Part shown: positions 25,078-32,629 of the stretch, one piece after another
How positions within the stretch are numbered: the stretch's first letter is position 1
Layout: every line of letters starts with the position of its first letter
From: Pseudomonas congelans
GTDB taxonomy: Bacteria > Pseudomonadota > Gammaproteobacteria > Pseudomonadales > Pseudomonadaceae
Assembly (NCBI RefSeq): GCF_900103225.1
Contig: NZ_FNJH01000005.1
Location: forward strand, 189,671-253,670
Length of the DNA: 64,000 nucleotides
Direction: 5' to 3'
Translations under genes and position numbers: made by a program
The notes under the pieces: generated by a model
What the model was told of the DNA's origin: nothing
The model's input: the letters and a program-made list of their open reading frames with translations, nothing else
The model's database searches: none

Positions 25078-26661
25078 ATGGAAGCACAGGAAAGCGATAT
25101 GGAATTGCGTGACATACACTCGATGACACGCTGGGGCATTGCAGGGATTTTAAGTGCGGTTCTGCTTAGCTACAGCGGGCATTGGTGGGGCAAAGCTATT
25201 GCCAATGAAAAGCACGAACTGGCAGCTTATAGATCCGAGATTATTGCTAAAAATGCAGAACAACAGGCTGCGCAAGCACGAACATACTCGCTAGAAATAC
25301 GAGGCGTAGGCCTTGCAGTAAATGACTGGCATCAATCTTCTGTCTGGCGAGAAATTGCTAAAAAAAGCAACAATTTCTCATCGATATTTCCGTCGGACTC
25401 TAAAGCCTATAACCCGTGCTTGAGCTCGCGAGAAACTACAGCGGATATTAATACTCGGGTGGCTTTTCAGCATTCCGCTGGAGAGTCAGTAGCCTATTGG
25501 CCAATTCCAGCCTTTGCTTTAGGCCCTCCGAACCCTTATGAAAAGCCCTACCGTGCAGCGAATCTGATCAACTCCGGCCGGAATGCAGCGACCTTAGGTG
25601 TCACCCAGCTTCTCTGGCAAAACGATGAGAGCACCAACTACGCACAAAGCATGATCAAGCGGCTGTTTCAGTTTTTTGAGGCTAATCCTAAAGTTCCGCA
25701 AGCACTGATCGCAAGCGAGGACGGGGACGTCACGCGAAACATATATCGCAAACGTGGCACTCCTGGCCTGCAGAAAAATACTCAAGTAGTACCGACGGTA
25801 TTTGAAAGCATGACAGGCCTTCTGGTCACCCGTTCTGACAGGGTAGATCGCTATATTCGTCCCTATGCGACAAACGAGCCAGAGGACAACCAGAGCAAAG
25901 ATACCGATCTAGGCAAGCTTTGGGCTTTCTACTGGGATCGGGACAAAGCATTTATGGACTGGTACGAAGCTGCCGAGAAAGCCAAGGGCGTTGAAACACC
26001 CTACGCCCCGGGCACCATGTCAACCGCCTACTGGCAATCCCAACTCCCCACTCTATGGAAAACCATCAGCAACCGTGGTCCCGGCAATTTCGAACCCTCC
26101 CCTTGGCTGCCGATCCGTTGGGGTCAGCATCAGGTCAAGGAGTTCGACGCTGCACCGGTGCTTGGCTACCTGCATCGCCCGATCAAGGCGCCCATGCAGG
26201 ATGAAAACGGCAAGCGCCTGAAACCGGCCTTGCAAGCAAAAGCGCTGCAAGCCGCATGGGTGCAGGCGCTGGACACGCTTCCCAACGGTCAGAAACCTGT
26301 GCGAGTGTTCTACGACAGCACCAACAACCCGGAAGCAGAAATCGCCCTGAACAACGCCCTGCACGACCTGAACAAGGACGGCCACGGTCTTGAGCTGGGC
26401 AATGTCGAAGAAGGCTACGACATTGGCCGTCGTCTGGGGAACACCGGAGTTAGTGGTGCGCTGGTAGAAATCAATCTGGCGACCATCGCCAGTTACAAGG
26501 ATGGCGGCGTCAGTGCCGTGGTCTATGCCGGCACCGATGGCAGCCTGACCGTACAAATGGTCCGCCCGCCCGATGAAGCCCGTAAAGCGAAGAACAGCCA
26601 GAACCGTGGCGCAGATCCGTTCACCTTCGGCTCGCCAACCGGCGGGGCACCTGCAGAGTGA
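25078..26661 (+). CDS. Type VI lipase adaptor Tla3, copy B, lacking the first membrane helix
   Basis: A 527-residue DUF2875 protein aligned to copy A from its residue 40 (KAQENDMQLRD against EAQESDMELRD). The first 38 residues of copy A, including one membrane helix, are absent: an in-frame stop lies four codons before the ATG. One hydrophobic helix (about 16-30) remains. Residues to about 313 diverge from copy A; the rest is almost identical. There is no strong ribosome site at the ATG (ATCAGG upstream), 27 bases after PAAR A. It may serve a different cargo, may be a spare adaptor, or may be non-functional; no second lipase gene accompanies it. Confidence 0.82.
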   Translation: MEAQESDMELRDIHSMTRWGIAGILSAVLLSYSGHWWGKAIANEKHELAAYRSEIIAKNAEQQAAQARTYSLEIRGVGLAVNDWHQSSVWREIAKKSNNFSSIFPSDSKAYNPCLSSRETTADINTRVAFQHSAGESVAYWPIPAFALGPPNPYEKPYRAANLINSGRNAATLGVTQLLWQNDESTNYAQSMIKRLFQFFEANPKVPQALIASEDGDVTRNIYRKRGTPGLQKNTQVVPTVFESMTGLLVTRSDRVDRYIRPYATNEPEDNQSKDTDLGKLWAFYWDRDKAFMDWYEAAEKAKGVETPYAPGTMSTAYWQSQLPTLWKTISNRGPGNFEPSPWLPIRWGQHQVKEFDAAPVLGYLHRPIKAPMQDENGKRLKPALQAKALQAAWVQALDTLPNGQKPVRVFYDSTNNPEAEIALNNALHDLNKDGHGLELGNVEEGYDIGRRLGNTGVSGALVEINLATIASYKDGGVSAVVYAGTDGSLTVQMVRPPDEARKAKNSQNRGADPFTFGSPTGGAPAE

Positions 26662-26927
26662 GTTATCCGGTCTGCCTGGGCGACGCCACCAGCAGTGGTG
26701 GCCGAGTGGTGTCCTGCCAACTGGCAGGCACCCACACCGTCAACGGCAAGCCTCCGGCCGTGCTGGGCGACAAAGCCACCTGCCCGCTTCATGCGGGTGA
26801 GTTCGCCTTTATCGAAGGCCACCCTTCCAGAAAGCTGAACGATATCCCGGTGGTCCTGCACGGCCATCGACTGGCGTGCGGCTGTCAGGGTGTGGCCAGC
26901 CATGCTCTGAATGTGCGAGTGATTTAG
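26023..26927 (+). repeat. Long direct repeat, copy B (tla3 3' part plus PAAR)
   Basis: About 905 bp, the partner of 24146-25050. Differences are scattered single bases, mostly synonymous. It is a substrate for recombination that would delete or duplicate a 1.88-kb tla3-PAAR unit. Confidence 0.93.
26658..26927 (+). CDS. PAAR-domain spike-tip protein, copy B
   Basis: An 89-residue PAAR protein, the near-twin of the one at 24781. Visible changes are I to V in HTINGK, T to S and G to D around HPTRKLNGIPV, M to L near the end and V to I at the C-terminus. The conserved Cys and His residues are unchanged, so both copies should fold and bind metal. The GTG start overlaps the tla3B stop as GTGA. A cell would carry two equivalent tips for one VgrG, giving either dosage or alternative loading with the two Tla3 proteins. 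Confidence 0.88.
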   Translation: MSYPVCLGDATSSGGRVVSCQLAGTHTVNGKPPAVLGDKATCPLHAGEFAFIEGHPSRKLNDIPVVLHGHRLACGCQGVASHALNVRVI

Positions 26928-26935
26928 GATATTTC

Positions 26936-26984
26936 GTGATCAGGTCATGCAGCGCAAATACAGGAAACAACGTGGAACTGCCCC
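26936..26984 (+). pseudogene. Remnant of a third tla3 5' end
   Basis: The sequence after PAAR B repeats the sequence after PAAR A: GTGATCAGG, then ATGCA, ACAGGAAA and GGAA(C/T)TGC at the same spacing (offset 1874). In one frame it reads ANTGNNVEL, against AMEAQESDMEL at the start of tla3B. It is too short to be functional and looks like the scar of a further tla3-PAAR unit. Confidence 0.55.
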
Positions 26985-27007
26985 CTCAATTGGAACAAGG
27001 AAGAAAT

Positions 27008-27523
27008 ATGTACACGCGTTTTTGTCAGGCCGTCGTAGGGATGCATTTAGTCGCCGGGATGGTTCTATTGGCGGGCTGTGCGCAAAAGTCCGTGTCCCCG
27101 TGTGACGAGTTGATTGGTGACTACGCCACAAAGCCCAAGAATCAGCCAAGGATTCGTATCGAGAAAAGCGGCGAGAATTTCTTGTTCACGCATCGTGAAT
27201 CAGGCGCACAGGTCAGCGAACCACTCACACCGTTACCCAACGCCGAAATAGTGGAAATGTTTGAAGGCAAAATAGTACCGCCTCGCTGCATTCTCACCGC
27301 TGATGGTATGAAGATAATGAAGCTCCCCGCTGGCAGCGGCGTTAATCCCACAGAGGATCCCGATCGGAAACTTTCGCAGTATCCCGAGCCCACCCCATTC
27401 CTCATGGGCATATCTGCGGGAGTAGCGGCTGTACTGGGTCTTTACCCCGTACCTCATCAAGAAAAACTCAAAGATATCGACGAGGAAGATGAGGAGGACG
27501 ACGGATACATTTACAGTAAATAA
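27008..27523 (+). CDS. Lipoprotein, candidate immunity protein for Tle3
   Basis: A 171-residue protein with a lipoprotein signal (lipobox LAGC, Cys at about 22), a mature region with two further Cys, a hydrophobic stretch near 140 (FLMGISAGVAAVLGLYPV) and a very acidic tail (DIDEEDEEDDG). I recognise no family. Periplasmic lipase effectors are usually neutralised by a periplasmic or lipid-anchored immunity protein encoded next to them. This is the only exported protein in the island, so it is the best candidate for Tli3. AAGGAAG lies 4 nt before ATG 27008; the frame is open upstream through the tla3 scar. It is distinct from its GC-rich core neighbours in base composition. Confidence 0.7.
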   Translation: MYTRFCQAVVGMHLVAGMVLLAGCAQKSVSPCDELIGDYATKPKNQPRIRIEKSGENFLFTHRESGAQVSEPLTPLPNAEIVEMFEGKIVPPRCILTADGMKIMKLPAGSGVNPTEDPDRKLSQYPEPTPFLMGISAGVAAVLGLYPVPHQEKLKDIDEEDEEDDGYIYSK

Positions 27524-27618
27524 CCTACAGTTCGTGCCGGGGAGCCGGAAGGCATGTTCATCGTCGACGGATAAGGGACACCAGAGCATCACTGCTGGAA
27601 GACAATCATGGAGCGAAA

Positions 27619-27948
27619 ATGAACGCTGTAAATAAAGAAAGCACCGGGCACCACGTTCTGCTTGCAATTATGGGATTAGGTGTCTGGCTGCCCATTATTC
27701 TTATCGCATTACTATTCTGTGTAGTCCGTCTGTCCACCGGTTTGGGCGAAGGAATACTGGCAGTTGCCGTTACGCTTGGTTTACTGATGAATACAGAAGT
27801 CGTAGCGACCATTATTTTCTTCATCTACGCATGCTGGGCAAAGCCATGGCGATTTTCGAAAAAATGGCGAATCAGTTTTTACATCCATGCCTTAGTCTCT
27901 GGAATGACGACACTTTTGATTATCACCTTGGAAATAGCCTTTTCCTGA
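27619..27948 (+). CDS. Small membrane protein, paralogue of the gene at 17860
   Basis: A 109-residue protein with three hydrophobic segments and the conserved LGVWLPII and AKPWRFSKKWR blocks shared with the 110-residue protein after ampG. The two have drifted far (roughly a third to 40% identity by eye), so the duplication is old or the copy came from another strain. GGAG precedes the ATG. It lies 95 bases after the lipoprotein gene and ends the island. It may be island cargo (an accessory immunity protein, for instance) or a relic of the insertion event; nothing in the sequence decides this. Confidence 0.75.
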   Translation: MNAVNKESTGHHVLLAIMGLGVWLPIILIALLFCVVRLSTGLGEGILAVAVTLGLLMNTEVVATIIFFIYACWAKPWRFSKKWRISFYIHALVSGMTTLLIITLEIAFS

Positions 27949-27963
27949 ACCTGCAAATAAAGA

Positions 27964-27993
27964 AAAGCCCCGACTCTCACGAGCCAGGGCTTT
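27964..27993 (+). terminator. Degenerate terminator after the right small membrane gene
   Basis: AAAGCCC / GGGCTTT around a 16-base loop (GACTCTCACGAGCC inside), with only three Ts. The loop resembles that of the terminator at 18202 (GACGCTCACGCGCC), which shows common descent. It is probably a weak terminator. Confidence 0.6.
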
Positions 27994-28011
27994 GTGATAC
28001 CGCACAAACCA

Positions 28012-28842
28012 CTATTCCTGAACCATCCGCACAATCCGCTGCGGCAGTGGAATCTCGATACCTGCGTCCTTCAGACGGTCGCGCGCTTCGATGTTGAACA
28101 TCGACGTCACGTCGCCCATGTCGCCACTGCTGGTCCAGACGCGCAGGGACAAGGTAATTGCGTTCTCCCCCAGCGCAGCCACGACAGCCTGGGGGGCCGG
28201 GTCCTTAAGTACGCGCGGGTCGTCGGCCATGTCCAGCAGGACCTGCAAGGCCTTCTTGAGATCGGCATCGTGGCTGACGCCGATGTCGAAGGTGATCTTG
28301 CGGGTCGGCTGACGGTTGGTGTTGGTGATGATGCCGTTGGACAGGTTGCCGTTGGGAATGATCACGGTACGGTTGTCGCCGGTGCGCAGCACGGTGTGGA
28401 AGATCTGGATGTTGTCGACGGTTCCCGACACACCCTGGGCTTCAATCCAGTCACCGATACGGAACGGGCGGAACAACAGAATCAGCACGCCGCCGGCGAA
28501 GTTCGCCAGGCTGCCTTGCAGGGCCAGACCGATCGCCAGACCGGCCGCACCGATCGCCGCCACGAACGAGGTGGTTTCCACGCCGATCATCGACGCGACG
28601 CTGACCACCAGCAGGATTTTCAGAATGACGTTGGCCAGGTTGCTGACGAAGCCCTGCAAGGCCAGATCGGCGTGTCGCAAGGCCAGCAAGGCGCCCAGTT
28701 TTCCGGTCAGCCGGTTGATCAGCCACCAGCCTACACACAGTGTGACGACTGCCAGCAGCAAGCGGCTGCCGTACTCCATGATCATCGGAATCCAGGCCTG
28801 CGACGCTTGCCACAGATGACCGACTTCTGCGTTTAAATCCAT
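28012..28842 (-). CDS. Small-conductance mechanosensitive channel (MscS family)
   Basis: A 276-residue MscS-type channel with three N-terminal helices. The pore helix AAIGAAGLAIGLALQGSLANFAGG (about 87-110) has the alternating Gly/Ala typical of TM3. The MscS beta domain follows (FRIGDWIEAQGVSGTVDNI, TVIIPNGNLSNGIITN), then the alpha/beta vestibule. It opens on membrane tension to release solutes during hypo-osmotic shock. ATG 28842 has AAGGAG 6 nt upstream. It is the first core gene right of the T6SS island and is transcribed toward it. Confidence 0.92.
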   Translation of the reverse strand: MDLNAEVGHLWQASQAWIPMIMEYGSRLLLAVVTLCVGWWLINRLTGKLGALLALRHADLALQGFVSNLANVILKILLVVSVASMIGVETTSFVAAIGAAGLAIGLALQGSLANFAGGVLILLFRPFRIGDWIEAQGVSGTVDNIQIFHTVLRTGDNRTVIIPNGNLSNGIITNTNRQPTRKITFDIGVSHDADLKKALQVLLDMADDPRVLKDPAPQAVVAALGENAITLSLRVWTSSGDMGDVTSMFNIEARDRLKDAGIEIPLPQRIVRMVQE

Positions 28843-28963
28843 CGTTATCTCCTTACTCGTCACGAACTGCGATCAAAACCACGGCGGCCTGCCGTCATTT
28901 CAATGCTCAGGGCGATTCGGACTGGCCAGGGAACGCAGGGTTCCCCGACTTTCAATGCAACGA

Positions 28964-29443
28964 TCAGTCGCGGAAGTTGTTGAATTGCAAAGGCATGCCC
29001 GAATCGTAGGCACGCAGCGCTGCGATGGCTTCTTGCAGGTCGTCGCGCTTCTTGCCGGTCACCCGCACCTGCTCGCCCTGAATGGCGGCCTGGACCTTGA
29101 GTTTGGCTTCCTTGATGTGGGCGACGATTTTCTTCGCCAGCTCCTTGTCGATGCCTTCACGCAGGATGACTTCCTGCTTCATCAATTTGCCGGAAGCATA
29201 AGCGTCCTTGATCTGGAGGCACTTCGCGTCGATCTTGCGTTTGACCAGCGCCAGCTTGAGGATTTCAATCATGGCCTCCAGCTGGAAGTCTGCTTCTGCG
29301 GTCAGCGTGACGGTCAGTTCCTTGAACTCGAACGTGCCTTTGCCTTTGAGGTCGTAGCGACGATCCAGCTCTTTGATAGCGTTGTCGACGGCATTCGTGA
29401 CTTCGTGTTTATCCAATTCGGACACTACGTCGAACGAGGGCAT
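28964..29443 (-). CDS. yajQ: YajQ family nucleotide-binding protein
   Basis: A 159-residue soluble protein starting PSFDVVSELDKHEVTNAVDNA, with two ferredoxin-like halves and the typical end SGMPLQFNNFRD. YajQ-like proteins bind cyclic di-GMP in Xanthomonas and Pseudomonas (there tied to virulence via a transcription factor partner) and also bind nucleic acids. ATG 29443 has GGAGA upstream. It stands alone, 122 bases upstream of mscS on the same strand and divergent from the panE-like gene. In P. aeruginosa a GGDEF response regulator lies next to it, as I recall; it is absent here. Confidence 0.95.
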   Translation of the reverse strand: MPSFDVVSELDKHEVTNAVDNAIKELDRRYDLKGKGTFEFKELTVTLTAEADFQLEAMIEILKLALVKRKIDAKCLQIKDAYASGKLMKQEVILREGIDKELAKKIVAHIKEAKLKVQAAIQGEQVRVTGKKRDDLQEAIAALRAYDSGMPLQFNNFRD

Positions 29444-29612
29444 GTATGTTCTCCAGATAAACGGCGTGCGCACAATTCGGGCACGCATGACTTGACGGTG
29501 TGAAAGAACGCTCATTATAACGAGACTTTTCCGGCGTTCACTGTGAGCCTTCCATGCACATCCTTGTTTTCATCTTCTGCAGACCGCTTCAGCGCCATAA
29601 CGTGCCGCTGTG

Positions 29613-30533
29613 ATGGCGGTGACATGGCATGTTCTCGGTGCGGGCAGCCTGGGCAGTCTCTGGGCGACGCGACTGGCACGCGCGAATCTGCCGGTGCGGT
29701 TGATCCTTCGCAACGCGGATCGGCTGGCCGCCTATCAAGCCAATGGCAGCTGCGTAACGCTGGTCGAGAACGATATCGCCCATGCGTACCCGGTCGAAGC
29801 GCAGACCGCCGACCATCGACAACCCATCGAACGGCTGCTGGTGGCCTGCAAGGCTTACGAGGCCGAGCAGGCTGTCGCTCAGCTGGCTCCGCGATTGACG
29901 GCGCAGGCCGACGTCATCCTGTTGCAGAACGGCCTGGGCAGCCAGGACGCAGTGGCGGCGCGAATCCCCCACGCGCGCTGCCTGTTCGCCTCCAGCACGG
30001 AAGGCGCGTTTCTGGAGTCGGACTGGCGCGTCAGGTTCGCTGGCCACGGTTTCAACTGGCTGGGTGACGCGTCCAACCCGACAGCCCCCGCGCTTCTGCA
30101 GGATTTGCACGACAGTGGCATTCCCCACGAATGGACGCCGGATATCCTGACCCGCCTGTGGCGCAAGCTGGCAATCAACTGCGCGGTCAACCCGCTGACG
30201 GTCCTGCACGGCTGCCGTAATGGTGGCCTGCTCGAGCACGCCTGCGAGGTCGCCACGCTGTGCGCCGAGCTGAGCGATCTGCTGGGCCGCTGCGGCCAGC
30301 CAGCGGCTGCGCAGGAACTGCATGCGGAAGTGCTGCGGGTCATCCAGGCGACCGCCGCCAACTACTCATCCATGTATCAGGACGTGCTTCACGGGCGACG
30401 CACCGAAATCAGCTACCTGCTGGGTTACGCATGCGCAGCCGCAGCGCGTCATGGCTGCCCGGCACCGCACCTGCAGCATTTGCAGACGCGTCTCACAGCT
30501 CATCTGGCAAGCAAGGGTTTGCGTACCGACTAG
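29613..30533 (+). CDS. Putative 2-dehydropantoate 2-reductase (PanE family)
   Basis: A 306-residue ApbA/PanE protein. The NADPH-binding motif is LGAGSLGSLWA (about 8-18), catalytic Lys lies in WRKLAINCAVNPLT (about 185), and the C-terminal helical domain contains SSMYQDVLHGRRTEISYLLG. It reduces ketopantoate to pantoate on the way to coenzyme A; pseudomonads often have several paralogues, so the true substrate is not certain. GTG 29610 directly before ATG 29613 is an alternative start. The ribosome site is poor. The sensor kinase gene follows after 44 bases and is probably co-transcribed. Confidence 0.87.
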   Translation: MAVTWHVLGAGSLGSLWATRLARANLPVRLILRNADRLAAYQANGSCVTLVENDIAHAYPVEAQTADHRQPIERLLVACKAYEAEQAVAQLAPRLTAQADVILLQNGLGSQDAVAARIPHARCLFASSTEGAFLESDWRVRFAGHGFNWLGDASNPTAPALLQDLHDSGIPHEWTPDILTRLWRKLAINCAVNPLTVLHGCRNGGLLEHACEVATLCAELSDLLGRCGQPAAAQELHAEVLRVIQATAANYSSMYQDVLHGRRTEISYLLGYACAAAARHGCPAPHLQHLQTRLTAHLASKGLRTD

Positions 30534-30577
30534 CCCGCGCTACCCTGCTCGCATCACACGTCACTGCGACTTGCCCA

Positions 30578-32614
30578 ATGCCTTTGCGCCAACGCCTGGA
30601 AAACCTGCCGGTAGGTCAGAAACTGCTGGCCGCCCTGCTGGTCCTGATGACCACCGTACTGCTGGTCGCCAACCTGACCTTCATCAGCGCGGCCTACTAC
30701 ATCTCTCAGGAGGCGATGGCTCCACAGGCCCTGCAGACCATCGGTCGGCTGATCAGCAGCGCCAACCTCAACGAGCGGGCCTTGTACTCGCCGAACGAGG
30801 CGCGCGCGCTGCTCAAGGAGCTGAGAAGCTACGGGCCGTTGCGCGCCGCAGCCCTGTATGACAACGACGGCGAGCGGCTTGAGCAGATGCATCAGGGCGA
30901 AAGCCTCGAGCTGCCCAGGCACTTCAAAGACATGGACAGCTGGCGCCTGACCGAATTTCGCAGCACGCAGGTCATTACCGTTCCGAAGGGCGACGAGCCG
31001 CCAGGGCATCTGTTGCTGGTTGCCAGCAGCGAGCTGCCCCCTGCGTTCTATACCGGTACGCTGACTGCCAGCCTGGGCATTCTGGTGTTCAGCGTGTTGC
31101 TGTGGCTGGTGGTGGCACGGCAGATTCGGCGCCTGATCACCGAACCCATTTACCAACTGGAAGAACTGTCCCGGCAGGTGACCCGCGAAGAGAACTACGC
31201 ACTCCGCGCAGAACCCGGTAACGAGGATGAAATTGGCAGCCTGGCCGAGGCGTTCAACACCATGCTGTCGCGTATCGAAGCACGTGAACAGCAACTCAAG
31301 CGCGCACGCGACGACTCGCAGGAAGCCTACGATCAGGCTCAGGGGCTGGCCGAGGAAACCCGCCACACCAACCGCAAGCTGGAGCTGGAAGTCCAGGTGC
31401 GCAGCAAGATCGAGAAGAAGCTCACCGGCTTTCAGAATTACCTCAACAGCATCATCGACTCGATGCCGTCGGCGATGATCGCGCTGGATGAACAGCTGTA
31501 CGTCACCCAGTGGAATCAGGAGGCGACGGCATTGTCCGGGACGACCCTGGATGAAGCGCTGAACCAGCCGATCTTCCTGGCCTTCGAGCCGATGCGCTCG
31601 TTTCTGCCGCAGATCAAGCACACCGTCGAGCGCCACAGCGTGACCAAGATCGAGCGCGTGACCTGGATCAAGAATGACGAATCCCGTCACTACGCGCTGA
31701 CGTTCTACCCGTTGACCGGCGATGCCGGGCGCGGCGTGGTGATCCGGATCGATGACATCACCCAGCGCATATCGCTGGAAGAAATGATGGTGCAGTCGGA
31801 AAAAATGTTGTCGGTCGGCGGTCTTGCAGCAGGCATGGCGCATGAGATCAACAATCCGCTGGGCGCCATTCTGCACAACGTGCAGAACATCCGCCGGCGG
31901 CTGTCCCCGGAACTGCCGAAAAACATCGAGCAGGCCGAAGCCGACGGGGTCGATCTGGCGCAGGTCAACCATTACCTGGAAAGCCGCGAAGTGCCCAAAC
32001 TGCTCGACGGCATTCAGCAGGCCGGTGCCAGGGCTGCAAAAATCGTCAGCCACATGCTCAATTTCAGCCGTCTGAGCAGTCGTCAGTTATCGCCTTGCGA
32101 CTTGCCGGCTTTGATTGATCAGGCCGTGGAGATCGCCAGTAACGACTTCGATCTGACCATCGGTTTCGACTTCAAGGGCCAGCACATCATCCGTCAGTTC
32201 GACCCTGAACTGGGTCCGGTGCCGTGCATCGCCAACGAGCTGGAGCAGGTGCTGCTGAACCTGCTGAAGAACGCTGCGCAGGCCATCCACCAGCGGCCGG
32301 AGAGCGAAGAGCCCGGGCGCATTACCCTGCGCACGCGTCTCAATCCGCCATGGGCCGAGATTCAGGTCGAGGACAACGGCATCGGCATGTCGGAGAACAT
32401 TCGCAAGCGTACCTTCGAGCCGTTTTTCACCACCAAGGAAATCGGCCAGGGCACCGGACTGGGCCTCTCGGTGTCCTACTTCATTGTCACCAACAACCAC
32501 AAAGGCCAGATGGAGGTGCATTCCTCTCTCGGCACAGGCACCTGCTTTACGCTGCGTCTGCCGCTGGTGGCGAACCAGGTGAACGTGCAGCAGCAGGTCA
32601 TTTCAAAATCCTGA
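30578..32614 (+). CDS. PAS-containing sensor histidine kinase (PA4398-like)
   Basis: A 678-residue membrane kinase: helix 1 at about 15-38, a periplasmic sensor of about 120 residues, helix 2 near 165-185, HAMP (RRLITEPIYQLEELSRQV), a coiled coil (about 235-285), a PAS domain (about 290-400), a HisKA box GMAHEINNPLGAI with H422, and a HATPase domain (NLLKNAAQAI, DNGIGM, GQGTGLGLSVSY). No response regulator gene is adjacent, so it is an orphan kinase. The equivalent gene in P. aeruginosa, as I recall, affects swarming and biofilm. The frame is open for 106 codons upstream of ATG 30578, but the product there overlaps panE and looks non-coding. Confidence 0.9.
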   Translation: MPLRQRLENLPVGQKLLAALLVLMTTVLLVANLTFISAAYYISQEAMAPQALQTIGRLISSANLNERALYSPNEARALLKELRSYGPLRAAALYDNDGERLEQMHQGESLELPRHFKDMDSWRLTEFRSTQVITVPKGDEPPGHLLLVASSELPPAFYTGTLTASLGILVFSVLLWLVVARQIRRLITEPIYQLEELSRQVTREENYALRAEPGNEDEIGSLAEAFNTMLSRIEAREQQLKRARDDSQEAYDQAQGLAEETRHTNRKLELEVQVRSKIEKKLTGFQNYLNSIIDSMPSAMIALDEQLYVTQWNQEATALSGTTLDEALNQPIFLAFEPMRSFLPQIKHTVERHSVTKIERVTWIKNDESRHYALTFYPLTGDAGRGVVIRIDDITQRISLEEMMVQSEKMLSVGGLAAGMAHEINNPLGAILHNVQNIRRRLSPELPKNIEQAEADGVDLAQVNHYLESREVPKLLDGIQQAGARAAKIVSHMLNFSRLSSRQLSPCDLPALIDQAVEIASNDFDLTIGFDFKGQHIIRQFDPELGPVPCIANELEQVLLNLLKNAAQAIHQRPESEEPGRITLRTRLNPPWAEIQVEDNGIGMSENIRKRTFEPFFTTKEIGQGTGLGLSVSYFIVTNNHKGQMEVHSSLGTGTCFTLRLPLVANQVNVQQQVISKS

Positions 32615-32629
32615 TCAGGAATCGCATCA

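Noticed and set aside
26876..27007. Upstream extension of the lipoprotein frame starting inside PAAR B
   Set aside because: It overlaps the PAAR gene in another frame and crosses the tla3 scar. The signal peptide and ribosome site place the start at 27008.
30260..30577. N-terminal extension of the sensor kinase frame by 106 codons
   Set aside because: It overlaps panE and reads as Arg/Ser-rich shadow sequence; the membrane helix and typical start follow ATG 30578.
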